DNA from: JANOBD01 sp031411495 | GTDB taxonomy: Bacteria > Planctomycetota > Phycisphaerae > Tepidisphaerales > Tepidisphaeraceae | Direction of reading: 5' to 3' | DNA length: 61,081 bases | NCBI GenBank assembly: GCA_031411495.1 | Contig: JANOBD010000011.1 | Location: 1-61,081 of the forward strand | Part shown: positions 30,161-41,340 of the stretch, piece by piece | Numbering within the stretch: the first letter of the stretch is position 1 | Layout of the letters: each line of letters opens with the position of its first letter | The notes under the pieces: generated by a model | What the model was told of the DNA's origin: nothing | The model's input: only the letters and a program-made list of their open reading frames with translations | Databases searched by the model: none | Program-made: the position numbers and the translations under genes

Positions 30161-32305
30161 TCAGCTCCCGATCCTGACGGCGCGAATGATCTTGCCGTCG
30201 CTCGTCCTCCCGATCATCGTGTCGCCGTCGAGCGACATGAAGCATTGCAGCCGTTTCCCTCCAGAAGCGCTCGAGGTTTGCAGGGTGACCTGCCGCGTGC
30301 GTCGGTCCAGAGCGTAGCTCCCATCACCCAACATCCCCTTGAGCAAGTTGCCGGGCACGAGTTCGATCTCGCCGGCGTCGATGTAGTCGCTCTGAACGCG
30401 GAACCTGCCGGGGACGATCTCGCCGGCGATCTCCTTGTTCTGCCCGGCCATCTCGGCATAAGGCTCGCCGACCAATGGCCAGCCATCTTCATCGAAATAG
30501 AGGTCACGGAGGGCGAGCGTCGGCTCGCCGTTGCGGCGTCCGTCGTAGTAATGGTGCGCGAGGTACCACTTGCCGAAGCCTTCGACCGTGGAACTCTGTC
30601 CGGGCCCGATGCAGAAATCGTGCGACCGCAGGAGCAGCGTCGCTTCGCCGTCGAGCATCGGCTTGCCCTCACGCGAAACGTAAGGCCCGGTGATTTCCTT
30701 CGATCGTCCCATGACCAGCTTGTAGGTGCTCCGCGCGCCGCGACAGCAGAAGTCGTAACTCACCACGAGGTAGTAATACCCGTCACGAAAGAAGAGGTGC
30801 GGCGCTTCGAGCGCCGTGTTGCCCGGCCGTGCCGCGATGTTCGTCGTCTCGCCGACGAGCTTGCCCGAGTCGGGATCGATCCTGGAAATGAAGATGCCCT
30901 GATTGAAGGATCCCCAGGCGAGCCAGGGCTGGTTCGACTGGTCGAGAACGAATGCCGGATCGATGGCGTTGAAATCGTCGCCGCGGTTCGATTCAACGAC
31001 AGCGCCTTCATCCGCCCAGCCATATTTCGGATCGTCGGGATTCAACGTCGCGCCGGTCATCAGTCCGATGGCCGACCGCTGGCTGCCGAAGCGTGAGAGC
31101 GAGTAGTAGAGGTGAAATCTCCCGTTAAAGTAGCCGACATCCGGCGCCCAGATGCCGGGATCGGGCGCGATCTTGTCGATCGCCCACTGCGGTGCGGATT
31201 TCATCACCGGAGCGACACTTTCCCAGTGAATCAGGTCCTTCGATCGCCAATGAAAGAGCCCGCCGTGGCTGGCGAAGACGTGGTACGTGTCGCCTTCGCG
31301 CACCAGCACCGGGTCGTGCGGATGGATGAGGGTCGACGGCACGGGGTGGGTCGGCGGCGTCGGTTGCGATGCCGCGGGCTGCGTTGCCGGAGGGCCGGTT
31401 TCCTCATCGCTCGGGACCGTGCCCGTCAGGGGCGTGGCGAGAAATCGATCGGGCGTGACTGCGGCGCTCGAGATCCGCACCTCGTCGATCAGGCCGATCA
31501 TCTGTTCGGTCGGATTGAACGCGAAACATCCGCGGCCCACGGTCCACTCGCCGCCGCCGTTGGCGAGCGCGCCTTGAAACGGCTGCTCGCCCTGCAGAAC
31601 CATCTCCCTGTCGTCCGGCCCTTTCACGTACAGCTTGAGCGTCCGGCCGTCGCTGACGGCGGCCACGTCATACCACACGTCCGGCTTCACCGTTTCCTTG
31701 GATTGAACCGTCACGTAGGCACCGGTGGAATCGAACGCTTCGATGCTGATGCAATTGGTATCGCCCCGCTTTTTGAAGCCGAGGTTCGAGAGCGGGTCTT
31801 CGTGCAACGCGTCGCGCCTCGGGACGTTGTATCCGTCCCGGCCGACGAAGGTCTCCCAGCGACGTTCCCAGCCTTCGCCGGACTTGAAGTTGACGGATGC
31901 TTCGATCGTCCAGTGGTTCAGTTCGCCGTTGACGAGATCGAAGGAGGCGTTTTCCGGCGCGAGATAAAGATCGCGCGTCGCGAACGGCCGGGCGGGCCGT
32001 GCACCGTTGTCGATCGCGATGCGGTTGGCGCGCCGCGTCTGCGGAACCTGCTTCCAGTGGGTCGACTCGACAAACATCGGAGCCGTCCCCGCATCAAAGG
32101 TGCGCAGATGGTTGCCGTGGCCCGAGACGTCCTCGATCACCCGCTCGGGAGCCACCTCCCGACCCGCCGTCGCCGATTCGAATCGCCAGTAGGCGACGGT
32201 GTCGCTCGATTGGGCGTGGAGTACTCCGCACGAAGCCAGCGAGACGGTCCACACGAGCGCTGCGCTGGCAAGCCGGGCAAGCGAAAATCGCGTTTTTGGG
32301 GACAT
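30161..32305 (-). CDS. GH43 arabinanase-like glycoside hydrolase with LamG-like domain
   Basis: The 714-residue enzyme starts with a signal sequence ending LVWTVSLASC, which has a lipobox (LASC), so it is probably a lipoprotein. Residues about 40-245 form a LamG/concanavalin-like domain (VAYWRFESATAGREV and WTIEASVNFKSGEGWERRW). After a Pro/Thr linker (ATQPAASQPTPPTHP) the GH43 beta-propeller runs from about 285 to 600 with catalytic candidates in HPHDPVLV, FNAIDPAFV and TALEAPHLFF, as in endo-1,5-alpha-L-arabinanases. ATG 32305 is chosen for the signal; an in-frame ATG at 32407 is alternative. It follows two GH51 genes on the same strand, supporting arabinan hydrolysis. Confidence 0.88.
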   Translation of the reverse strand: MSPKTRFSLARLASAALVWTVSLASCGVLHAQSSDTVAYWRFESATAGREVAPERVIEDVSGHGNHLRTFDAGTAPMFVESTHWKQVPQTRRANRIAIDNGARPARPFATRDLYLAPENASFDLVNGELNHWTIEASVNFKSGEGWERRWETFVGRDGYNVPRRDALHEDPLSNLGFKKRGDTNCISIEAFDSTGAYVTVQSKETVKPDVWYDVAAVSDGRTLKLYVKGPDDREMVLQGEQPFQGALANGGGEWTVGRGCFAFNPTEQMIGLIDEVRISSAAVTPDRFLATPLTGTVPSDEETGPPATQPAASQPTPPTHPVPSTLIHPHDPVLVREGDTYHVFASHGGLFHWRSKDLIHWESVAPVMKSAPQWAIDKIAPDPGIWAPDVGYFNGRFHLYYSLSRFGSQRSAIGLMTGATLNPDDPKYGWADEGAVVESNRGDDFNAIDPAFVLDQSNQPWLAWGSFNQGIFISRIDPDSGKLVGETTNIAARPGNTALEAPHLFFRDGYYYLVVSYDFCCRGARSTYKLVMGRSKEITGPYVSREGKPMLDGEATLLLRSHDFCIGPGQSSTVEGFGKWYLAHHYYDGRRNGEPTLALRDLYFDEDGWPLVGEPYAEMAGQNKEIAGEIVPGRFRVQSDYIDAGEIELVPGNLLKGMLGDGSYALDRRTRQVTLQTSSASGGKRLQCFMSLDGDTMIGRTSDGKIIRAVRIGS

Positions 32306-32490
32306 TGTGGGACATCGTGGGCAATCCCCGACGCGAGACGTCCCGCCAACCGCGCTGACTGCGTCGGCGGATTTGCCTGCTCGCCTCAATGTCCCGAACT
32401 GTCGCATGACCGCTCCTTCGCCACCCCCGACGCATACACGCCGTGTGACTTCGCTGTCGAACCAAATCCGCAGCCGACCGATGTGGACGA

Positions 32491-33969
<1,479 letters not shown>

Positions 33970-34078
33970 GACTGCTCCGATGAACTAAACGATTTGGTAT
34001 TCCAGTACTGGGACGGCGACGCTCCTGCGGAGCCGGATTACCCGATGACGGCGGCTCGGCAGGAGCTTGGCCCTCCCA

Positions 34079-35572
34079 TTATTCGAGCTCGAACGTCGCC
34101 GCCAACACTGAGAGCGGCGGCAGCTTGGTAGACGCAGACCCGTTCGCGACTTTGATGTCCGCAAACGATTTGGCGACGACGGCATCCGGCTTCTCGAACG
34201 TGTTCGCTTCCTGTGCGCTCTTGCCCGTCACGATCTCAGCATTCACGAGCTTCTTGATCGCGGCGCCGCCGACCTTGATGTCGAGTTCCATGGAGTCGGT
34301 CGGGCTGCGGTTGGTGCAGAACGCGTGCAGCGTCTTGCCGTTGGCGATGACGCTCGCGTCGAGGTATCTGGTCTCGCCAAAGTTTTTGCTCTTGTAGGAA
34401 TCGCCTTCGACAGCGACGCGCAGGGCGTTCCCATCCCTTCGCTTGGCGTACATTTCGATCGGGTAAAAGATCGACTGGATCAGCATTTCATCGCCCTTGG
34501 TGAGGATCGGCGCGATGACGTTCACGATCTGCGCGATGCAGGCGATCTTCACGCTGTCGGCGTGGCGGATAAAACTGTTGAGAAAGCCGGCGGCAATGAG
34601 CGCGTCCTCCAGGTTGTACACTTCCTCCAACAGGTGCGGCGCGATCTTGCCCCGGCCATCCATGTGCACGCTCTCGCGCGCTTTGTACCAGACGTTCCAT
34701 TCGTCGAAGCTCAGGTACGCGCGCTTCTTCAATCGCTTCTGTTTCGCAACCGCGATGCATACCGCGTCCATCGCTTCGATCTGCTCGTCGATGCTCTTCG
34801 TGACGGCGAGGAAGTTCGGCGTGTCGTTATCAGGGTTGCCGACGTAACGGTGCACGCTCACGTAATCCACGGTGTCGACGCAATGCTCCAGCACCTTGCG
34901 GTCCCACTCGATGAACGTCGGCAGATCCGGCGCGCAGCTGCCACACACGACGAGTTCGACGCCCGGATCGACCATGCGCATCATCCGCGCCGTCTGCTGC
35001 GCGCTGATGCCGTACACCTCCGCCGGCACGTGGCCGATCTGCCAAGGGCCGTCCATCTCGTTGCCCAGGCACCAGAGCTTGATGTTGTGCGGGTCTTTGA
35101 AGCCGTGCTCGATGCGCAGGTCGGCGAACTTCGAGCCGCTGTCGATGTTGCAGTATTCGAGCCAGTCGCGTGCCTCTTCGGGCCTTCCGGTGCCGAGGTT
35201 GACGGCCATCATCGGTGTCCAGTCGAGCTTGCGGCAGAGTTTCATGAATTCATTGGTGCCGAACTGGTTCGTCTCGATGCTCTGCCAGGCGAGATCGCGC
35301 TGGCGCGGCCGCTTCTCCTTCGGGCCGACGCCGTCCTGCCAGTGGTAGCCGGAGACGAAGTTGCCGCCGGGGTAGCGCATCGCCGTGTATTTCTGTCGCT
35401 TGAGCGCGGCGAGCACGTCTTTGCGACAGCCGTCCTCGTCTGCGTGTTTACTCCTGGGGTCGTACACGCCTTCGTAGACTGCGCGGCCCAGGTGCTCAAG
35501 GAATCCGCCGAAGACGCGCGGATCGACCTTGTCGATGATCATGTTGACGTGGGTGTGCAGTGTGGATTTCAT
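34079..35572 (-). CDS. GH51 alpha-L-arabinofuranosidase (copy B)
   Basis: The 497-residue cytoplasmic GH51 enzyme has FGGFLEHLGRAVYEGVYDP and MRYPGGNFVSGYHWQDGVGP. Acid/base Glu172 lies in LGNEMDGPWQ and nucleophile Glu291 in SFDEWNVWYK. GNEMDGPWQ is the form found in GH51 enzymes closest to classic bacterial arabinofuranosidases. It follows the ABC permease genes on the same strand by about 40 bases, so import and debranching are probably co-expressed. Together with copy A it gives the locus two intracellular arabinose-releasing enzymes. No arabinose isomerase or ribulokinase lies in the window, so downstream metabolism is encoded elsewhere. Confidence 0.93.
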   Translation of the reverse strand: MKSTLHTHVNMIIDKVDPRVFGGFLEHLGRAVYEGVYDPRSKHADEDGCRKDVLAALKRQKYTAMRYPGGNFVSGYHWQDGVGPKEKRPRQRDLAWQSIETNQFGTNEFMKLCRKLDWTPMMAVNLGTGRPEEARDWLEYCNIDSGSKFADLRIEHGFKDPHNIKLWCLGNEMDGPWQIGHVPAEVYGISAQQTARMMRMVDPGVELVVCGSCAPDLPTFIEWDRKVLEHCVDTVDYVSVHRYVGNPDNDTPNFLAVTKSIDEQIEAMDAVCIAVAKQKRLKKRAYLSFDEWNVWYKARESVHMDGRGKIAPHLLEEVYNLEDALIAAGFLNSFIRHADSVKIACIAQIVNVIAPILTKGDEMLIQSIFYPIEMYAKRRDGNALRVAVEGDSYKSKNFGETRYLDASVIANGKTLHAFCTNRSPTDSMELDIKVGGAAIKKLVNAEIVTGKSAQEANTFEKPDAVVAKSFADIKVANGSASTKLPPLSVLAATFELE

Positions 35573-35612
35573 TTTCTGTCCTTCTTCATCCCTCAGCCCT
35601 CATCCTTCATAC

Positions 35613-36434
35613 CTATTCCTTTAGCCCCGTGCTCGACATGCTCTCGATGATCTGTTTCTGGAAGATCATGAACACGACCACAAGCGGCATCGTCGCCAGC
35701 ACGCTCGTCGCCAGCGTCAGGCCATATTCGGTGAAGTAGCTCGACTGGTAGAGCGCGATGCCGACCGGCAGCGTGTAGTTGCGGACGGAATCCATGTAGA
35801 TGAGCGGCGCGATGAAGTCGTTCCAGCTGCCGATGAAGGTGAAGATGCCCAGCGTCGCGAGCGATGGCGCGCAGAGCGGCAGATTCACGTGAAGATAGAC
35901 GCCCAGCGGCGTGCAGCCATCGATGAGTGCGGCTTCTTCGATCGACGGCGGGATGGCGCGCATGAAACTGCTGAGCATGAACACGCCGAACCCGCCCGCA
36001 ACCGCCGGCACAATGAGCGCCGCCGGCGTGTCGAGCCAGTGCAGCCAGCTGAGCAGAAGATAAACCGGCACCATGAACAGCTGCGCCGGAAGCATCATCG
36101 TGAGGACGACCAGGCTCAGGATTCGGTTCGCGCCCGGCACGCGAAGCCGAGTGATCGCGTAAGCGGCCAGCGATGAAGAGACGACGACCAGAAACGTGAC
36201 GCTCGAACTGATGAACAGGCTGTTGAGCAGCCAGCGGAAGAACGGCGCTTCTTCGGAATACTTCAGGTTATATGCGTAGTTGGCGATCGTCGGCTGCGTG
36301 GTGATGATCGTCTTCGGATCGAGCACCTCGGACTCGTGCTTGAACGAGGTGAGGATCATCAGGATCAGCGGCGCGAGGAAGAGCGCAGCGACCGCGAACA
36401 TGGTCCAGGTGATGGGTACGAAGCGGCGTCGCAT
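35613..36434 (-). CDS. carbohydrate ABC transporter permease (MalG type)
   Basis: The 273-residue protein has about six hydrophobic segments, beginning TWTMFAVAALFLAPLILMIL. The inner-membrane motif EEAALIDGCTPLGVYLHVNL is the EAA loop that contacts the ATPase. It matches MalG/LacG-type permeases of the CUT1 sugar transporter family. It starts one base after the stop of the MalF-type gene and precedes GH51 copy B. With the binding protein it should import oligosaccharides released from arabinan or a related hemicellulose. No ATP-binding subunit is encoded nearby, as is common for CUT1 systems sharing one ATPase. Confidence 0.93.
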   Translation of the reverse strand: MRRRFVPITWTMFAVAALFLAPLILMILTSFKHESEVLDPKTIITTQPTIANYAYNLKYSEEAPFFRWLLNSLFISSSVTFLVVVSSSLAAYAITRLRVPGANRILSLVVLTMMLPAQLFMVPVYLLLSWLHWLDTPAALIVPAVAGGFGVFMLSSFMRAIPPSIEEAALIDGCTPLGVYLHVNLPLCAPSLATLGIFTFIGSWNDFIAPLIYMDSVRNYTLPVGIALYQSSYFTEYGLTLATSVLATMPLVVVFMIFQKQIIESMSSTGLKE

Positions 36435-36435
36435 T

Positions 36436-37311
36436 TTATTCGGCCACCCTTCGGAGGATTCGATACTGGAACAGCGAGAACGCCGCGATCAACAGAAAGA
36501 GCAGCCAGCTGATCGCCGCGGCGTAGCCCATGCGGAAGTCGCCGAAGGCGGTGTCGTAAATGAGCGAGACGACGCCGCGCGTGGTCTGCTCCGGCCCGCC
36601 GGCCGTCAGGATGAATGCCTGCGCGAACATCTGGAACGCGCCGATCGTGTTCATCACCACCATGAAGAGCAGAACGGGTTTGAGCAGGGGCAGTGTGATG
36701 AGCCAGAATCGCTGCCACGCGTTCGCGCCGTCGATGCGGGATGCTTCGGTGATCTGCGCCGGTATCTGCTGCAGACCCGTGAGCAACACCGCCGCACTGC
36801 CGCCGACGGTCCACCAGAGCGTCATCAGGACGATGCTCGGCATCGCGAGGGTGGTGTTCGTCAGCCAGGGAATCGAATGCAATCCGACCCGGCGCAGCAG
36901 GTAGGTGAAGAACCCGAACTCTTCGTTGTAGAACCACTGCCAGAGAATCCCGGTGACGGCGATCGAGAACATGCCGGGAAGGAACAGGAGTGCGCGGACC
37001 ATCCGCTGGCCGCCCATCATCGCGTTCATGCCCAGCGCGAGCAGCATCGACAGAATGATCTGCGAGGGAATCATCCACGCCACGTATCGAAAGATGACGC
37101 CGACCGCTTTCCAGAAAAACGTATCCGTCAAGGCTTCGGTGAAGTTGCGCAATCCGACAAACTGTGGCGGCCGCTTGGTCGTCAGGTCGTATTGGCAGAA
37201 CGCCAGCGCCAGCGAGACCACGAACGGCAACGCGACGAACATCATGAACGCGATGCCGTATGGCGTTAGATAAAGATAGCCAGAGAGCGAGCGCTTCGTG
37301 CCGGCGGTCAT
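36436..37311 (-). CDS. carbohydrate ABC transporter permease (MalF type)
   Basis: The 291-residue permease has a hydrophobic N-terminus after MTAGTKRSLSGYLYLTPYGI, about six membrane segments and the EAA loop ITEASRIDGANAWQRFWLIT, typical of MalF/LacF-type CUT1 permeases. ATG 37311 overlaps the stop of the upstream binding-protein gene by four bases (ATGA), which fixes the start; a longer open frame reaches 37341. The next gene is the MalG-type partner one base further on. The gene order of binding protein, F permease, G permease and glycosidases is the usual one for a sugar-import operon. Confidence 0.93.
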   Translation of the reverse strand: MTAGTKRSLSGYLYLTPYGIAFMMFVALPFVVSLALAFCQYDLTTKRPPQFVGLRNFTEALTDTFFWKAVGVIFRYVAWMIPSQIILSMLLALGMNAMMGGQRMVRALLFLPGMFSIAVTGILWQWFYNEEFGFFTYLLRRVGLHSIPWLTNTTLAMPSIVLMTLWWTVGGSAAVLLTGLQQIPAQITEASRIDGANAWQRFWLITLPLLKPVLLFMVVMNTIGAFQMFAQAFILTAGGPEQTTRGVVSLIYDTAFGDFRMGYAAAISWLLFLLIAAFSLFQYRILRRVAE

Positions 37312-38717
37312 GCGACACCGCCTTCGGCACGCAGATGCCATGAAGGATTCGCACTCGCAACCGGTTCAGGATTACACGCCGCGCGCGACTGCTTCTGCAG
37401 TTCCTGCTCCAGCCGATCGCGCTCCAGATACTTCTTGTAGTCCTGGTTCGCCTTCTTGAGCGCATCCGCAGCCGTCGCGTTGCCGCGGATCGCGCTCTCG
37501 ACCGCAAGGTTGATGTTGTTCTGGAGTTGATTCAGCGACGGCGTGCGCGGCGGATACATGACGTAAGGCAATTGCTGCGAGAACGCGAACTGAACCTGCA
37601 GCTTCCTGAACCCCTCGCTCGCCAGCACGCTCTTGCGGATCGGAACCTGTCCGGCGTCGGCCCACTCGAGGCTGTGGTCGGAGAGAAACTTGATGAACCG
37701 AAGCGCAGCGCGCCTTGTGTCCTCATCCAGGCCCTTGCGGACGCATAGCACGTGAGAATCGGCGAGCGTGCCGCGCTTCGGGCCGATCTGCGGCAGCGGC
37801 GCGCCCATGTAATGAAAAAACTTCGGATCGCCGTCGGAGATGCCGTCGTTGATTCGCTTCAGGTCGCCGAGCATGTACGGACCTTCGAACACCATGCCCA
37901 CGCGCTTCTGGCGGAAGCCGGTCCACCCCGCCACGCCGCCCTGCGGCGGCGGCGCGACCTTGTATTTCTGCAGCATGTCGACCAGGAACTGCAGCGCGGC
38001 AATGTTCCCGGGATCATCCAGCGTCGGCTCGCCGTTCTCATCCACATAGCGCCCGCCGAACTGCGGCACCAGCGACATGAAGTTGTCGTTCCACGGCCCG
38101 AAGCCCCAGCCCCATTGATCGACGACGCCGTCGCCATCGAAATCCTTCTTCAGCGCGGCAGCCGCCTTGAGGAACTCGTCCTGCGTCTCTGGCGGATGCG
38201 CCGAGCCGTCGGCATTCACCATGCCGATGTCGTTGAGCATGTCGGCGTTGTAGTACATGCCACGCGGCCAGATATCGAGCGGCAGGCCGATCAATCGTTC
38301 CTTTCCTTCGGTGGGAAAGTTCACACGCGCGATAACGCTCGGGTCGATGTCGGCACGCAGCGCATCGTCGTAGAGCGTCGTGACATCGTCGATAAAACCG
38401 CCTCGGTCCATTCGCGGCAGCAGCTGCGCCTGAAGCACGAACACGTTCGGCCCGCGCCCATCGATCGCGCTTACCATCAGCTTGTTGTAATACGTCCCCC
38501 AGGCGATCCGCTGCATCGACACCTGCACATCGGGATTCTCGCGGTTGAAGTTGCGGATCATTTCCAGCATCACGCGGCCGTCCGGGCCGGTGAAGCCGTT
38601 CCAGAACGTGATCTGCACGACCTGCTTTCCGGTCAGCGCTGCCGTTCGATCGCAGCGCATGATGCCGAGCGTGACGACGAACGCGAGCAGAAGCAGAAGC
38701 GAAGTCTTGGCGCTCAT
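37308..38717 (-). CDS. ABC sugar-binding protein (extracellular solute-binding family 1)
   Basis: The 469-residue protein begins with a membrane-anchoring or signal segment (SLLLLLAFVVTLGIMRCD) in which the Cys follows Arg, not a canonical lipobox. The mature part is a family 1 solute-binding protein: VQITFWNGFTGPDGRVMLE, MIRNFNRENPDVQVSMQRIA, then PLDIWPRGMYYNADML. A DxDxDG-like segment KKDFDGDGVVDQWGWGF could bind calcium. It should capture oligosaccharides outside the membrane for the two permeases that follow. It is the first gene of the leftward import-and-debranching series ending at GH43, about 8.5 kb long. About 120 bases separate it from a terminator, giving room for a promoter. Confidence 0.9.
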   Translation of the reverse strand: MSAKTSLLLLLAFVVTLGIMRCDRTAALTGKQVVQITFWNGFTGPDGRVMLEMIRNFNRENPDVQVSMQRIAWGTYYNKLMVSAIDGRGPNVFVLQAQLLPRMDRGGFIDDVTTLYDDALRADIDPSVIARVNFPTEGKERLIGLPLDIWPRGMYYNADMLNDIGMVNADGSAHPPETQDEFLKAAAALKKDFDGDGVVDQWGWGFGPWNDNFMSLVPQFGGRYVDENGEPTLDDPGNIAALQFLVDMLQKYKVAPPPQGGVAGWTGFRQKRVGMVFEGPYMLGDLKRINDGISDGDPKFFHYMGAPLPQIGPKRGTLADSHVLCVRKGLDEDTRRAALRFIKFLSDHSLEWADAGQVPIRKSVLASEGFRKLQVQFAFSQQLPYVMYPPRTPSLNQLQNNINLAVESAIRGNATAADALKKANQDYKKYLERDRLEQELQKQSRAACNPEPVASANPSWHLRAEGGVA

Positions 38718-38836
38718 GGGTGTGCCACGATCCTACGGGCAGCGGAGAGAAACTCGAATCGCGAGACAACGGCGCGACATCGACGCTAGCTTCACACGCT
38801 CGTCCATCGCGCCAGACCGCCCTGATCTCCCGGGAC

Positions 38837-38873
38837 AAAAAGGCCATGCCGACAATTCCTCGCCGACATGGCC
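38837..38873 (-). terminator. intrinsic terminator after PATR/dockerin gene
   Basis: On the minus strand GGCCATG (38873-38867) pairs with CATGGCC (38848-38842) around an 18-base loop, and five T residues follow (the A-run at 38837-38841 on the plus strand). It lies 22 bases beyond the stop of the leftward PATR/dockerin gene and separates it from the ABC operon. Confidence 0.75.
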
Positions 38874-38894
38874 GTGCGGAGAAAGGCTTTGAGG

Positions 38895-41216
38895 TCAATC
38901 GCGGCGCTGACGGCGGACGAGTCCGGCGATCAGGACCATTCCCATCGCCGACGCCGGTTCCGGCACCAGCGACAGCGCCACCGCGAAATCGCTGTTGAAC
39001 GCGCCGGAGGTCGCGCCGTTGTTGATCAGCGTGCTTCCGTCGAGAGCCAGCGACCCGCCGTAGTTCTGGGCGAGCTTGAGGAGGTCGTCGAAGTTGACGA
39101 CACCGTCGTAGGTCGAGTCGCCCTGCGACCAGACCTTGCCCGTTCCGGTCGTGCTGTAGTTCTGCGCGAGTCGGAGCAGGTCGTCGAAGTTCACGGCGCC
39201 GTTGAGGTCGGCGTCGCCATACAGCGCCGTCGCGACGGTGAACGTGCTCGTCGCGGTGTCGTTGTTGTAGCCGAGGCCCTTGGCGGAAGTGGCCGTGGTG
39301 TTCTTGATCTTGCCGGTTGCGAACTTGGTCGGCTGGTTGTAGCCGGCGACGAGCAGCGCGACGACCGCCGCCTGCGGCGAGGCGTTGCCGGTGTAGTCGA
39401 GCACGAGTCGGCCGCCCTTGATGTCGATGTCGCCGCCGGCGACGAGCGCCGACGTCTGGGCCGCGCCGCTGAGCTTGAGCGTGCCGCCCTCGATGTTCGT
39501 GCCGCCGGCGTGGGCGATGGCGGAACTGAGCGAAAGCGTTCCGGCACCCTGCTTGGTGAGCGAACCGACGCCGGAGATGGACTGTGCCGTGGCGACATTG
39601 AAGCCGCTGGTGTCGATCTTCGCGCCGCCCGCGCCGGCGGTGATGGTGCCGACGCCGGCAATCCACGCAGCGTTGTCGGCGGTGGGCTTGAGGGTGCCGC
39701 CGTTGAGATTAAGCGTCGAGACGCCGGCGCCGCCGACGATCGAGTTGGCCGCGATCGATCCGCCGCCGAGGTTCACGGCGCCGACACTGGAGACGCCGTA
39801 GCTGTTGACGATGCGTGCGATGGTAAGCGCGCCAACGACGGTGACGGTTCCGCCGGTCTGGTTCCAGTTGCCGAACGCCGCATCGCCGACGATGAGTTTG
39901 GCGACGTTGACAGTGCCCGCACTGATGTTGTAATTGCCCGTCGAAGCCGCCTGCGTGCCGCCCGCGCCCAGGTCAAGGCCGCCCAGGACAAGTGCATTGT
40001 CTTCCGGCCCGGCGGCAACCGCGCCGCCCGAAGCGACGAGGTCAACGAATGCGTCCAGGCCGACGGTGACCGATCCCCCCGTCTGGTTCATCGTGCCGAC
40101 GCCGCGGCCGATCTTGCCGAACCAGAGTTCGGTCGCGTTCAGTGCGCCGGTGCCGGAGAGATTGACCGTGCCTTCGCCGGGATTGCCGTTCTGATCGGTG
40201 TCGGCGACGTTCAGGCCTGCAAGGATCCAACAGTTAAACGTGCCGCCCGAGATGGTTAGTGTGCCCTTGCCGGATCCGCCGACCGCACTCCAGATCGGAC
40301 GACGGGCGATGTTGCCGACGTTGACCACGCCGCCGCTCATCGTGAACGAGCCGATCGGGCGGTTGTCCGGCGTGGTGTTCGCGCCGTTGTTGAAGTCGCC
40401 GAGCATGAACGCGGCCGGTGAGTTCTCGCCGGAGTCGATATCGAGCAGCGAGTTGCCGCTCATCGTCGCGACGCCGTGTCCTTCTTCGACCCAGCCGATG
40501 CGCAGCGGCATCTTCAGGCGGACCTGTGCATTGTCCTGGATGGTGAACGTGCCGACGTTGCCTTTGTTGAATCCATTGAAGCCGAAAGCGACAAAGTCGG
40601 GTGCCGCGCCGCCGCCGACGTTCAGCTGCGCGTTGTCCTTGACGATGACGGTGCCGGTCCCGCCGTAGGAGCCGAAGTCACCATGTCCGACACGGAGGTA
40701 GTTGCGGCTGTTGACGACCGCGCTGCCGCTGATGCTCAGGACACCGGTGGATTGCGTCGCGCCTGCACCGAAGCTCTGGCCGATTTCGATCTGGTCGGTG
40801 TTGAGGATGCCGCCGCTGATGGAGTAAGTGCTCACGCCGGGCATGATGCCGGGGTTGGAAACCGTATCGACGGCGCGGCCGATGACGGTCCACGCGGCGA
40901 CATCAACCGTGCCCGCGGTCTGGGTCAGGTTGCTGGATTTGCCGGCGGTGGGTCCGACCGGGTGCGGGGTATTGGATCCTACCCACAGTTCAAACACGCC
41001 CGAGGCGGGTGTGGCCGAGATGGTGGCGGTGCCGCCGTTGTTGATCGACGCGGCATCCGCCGTGCCCGGCAGGACGCCGCCGTTCCAGTTGGCCGCAGTG
41101 TTGAAGTCGCCGCTGGCGACATTGAAGTTGATTTCCGCGGCCGAGGCGATTGCAGGAACTGCAACCATGGCAGCAACAAGGATAGACCGGCGCGAGCGCG
41201 CGATAACACGAAGCAT
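38895..41216 (-). CDS. PATR-repeat protein with paired dockerin-like repeats and PEP-CTERM
   Basis: The 773-residue exported protein has a signal peptide (RRSILVAAMVAVPAIASA), then a long beta-helical region of autotransporter-associated repeats rich in Gly, Asn and Thr (for example GTLTISGGTFN, GTVNLSGTGALN and GAGTLSLSSA). At residues about 667-721 come two dockerin-like repeats: GDADLNGAVNFDDLLRLAQN and then GDSTYDGVVNFDDLLKLAQN. They resemble type I dockerin calcium loops (DxNxDGxVxxxD). It ends VPEPASAMGMVLIAGLVRRQ, a PEP-CTERM signal. ATG 41216 follows GGAGGAG. No enzymatic domain is visible; it may be a surface adhesin or scaffold. It is transcribed behind a pseudopilin gene. Confidence 0.85.
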   Translation of the reverse strand: MLRVIARSRRSILVAAMVAVPAIASAAEINFNVASGDFNTAANWNGGVLPGTADAASINNGGTATISATPASGVFELWVGSNTPHPVGPTAGKSSNLTQTAGTVDVAAWTVIGRAVDTVSNPGIMPGVSTYSISGGILNTDQIEIGQSFGAGATQSTGVLSISGSAVVNSRNYLRVGHGDFGSYGGTGTVIVKDNAQLNVGGGAAPDFVAFGFNGFNKGNVGTFTIQDNAQVRLKMPLRIGWVEEGHGVATMSGNSLLDIDSGENSPAAFMLGDFNNGANTTPDNRPIGSFTMSGGVVNVGNIARRPIWSAVGGSGKGTLTISGGTFNCWILAGLNVADTDQNGNPGEGTVNLSGTGALNATELWFGKIGRGVGTMNQTGGSVTVGLDAFVDLVASGGAVAAGPEDNALVLGGLDLGAGGTQAASTGNYNISAGTVNVAKLIVGDAAFGNWNQTGGTVTVVGALTIARIVNSYGVSSVGAVNLGGGSIAANSIVGGAGVSTLNLNGGTLKPTADNAAWIAGVGTITAGAGGAKIDTSGFNVATAQSISGVGSLTKQGAGTLSLSSAIAHAGGTNIEGGTLKLSGAAQTSALVAGGDIDIKGGRLVLDYTGNASPQAAVVALLVAGYNQPTKFATGKIKNTTATSAKGLGYNNDTATSTFTVATALYGDADLNGAVNFDDLLRLAQNYSTTGTGKVWSQGDSTYDGVVNFDDLLKLAQNYGGSLALDGSTLINNGATSGAFNSDFAVALSLVPEPASAMGMVLIAGLVRRQRRD

Positions 41217-41340
41217 AACTCTCCTCCGAAAAGTTGACTCCAGGCACTGACGATTTGTTTTCAAACCAGGCCGCCACCAATCCGCATTAGGGGCAGCCGA
41301 AACGAATCACCGACGGTCAGGCCGGAGATTCGTGAATGAA

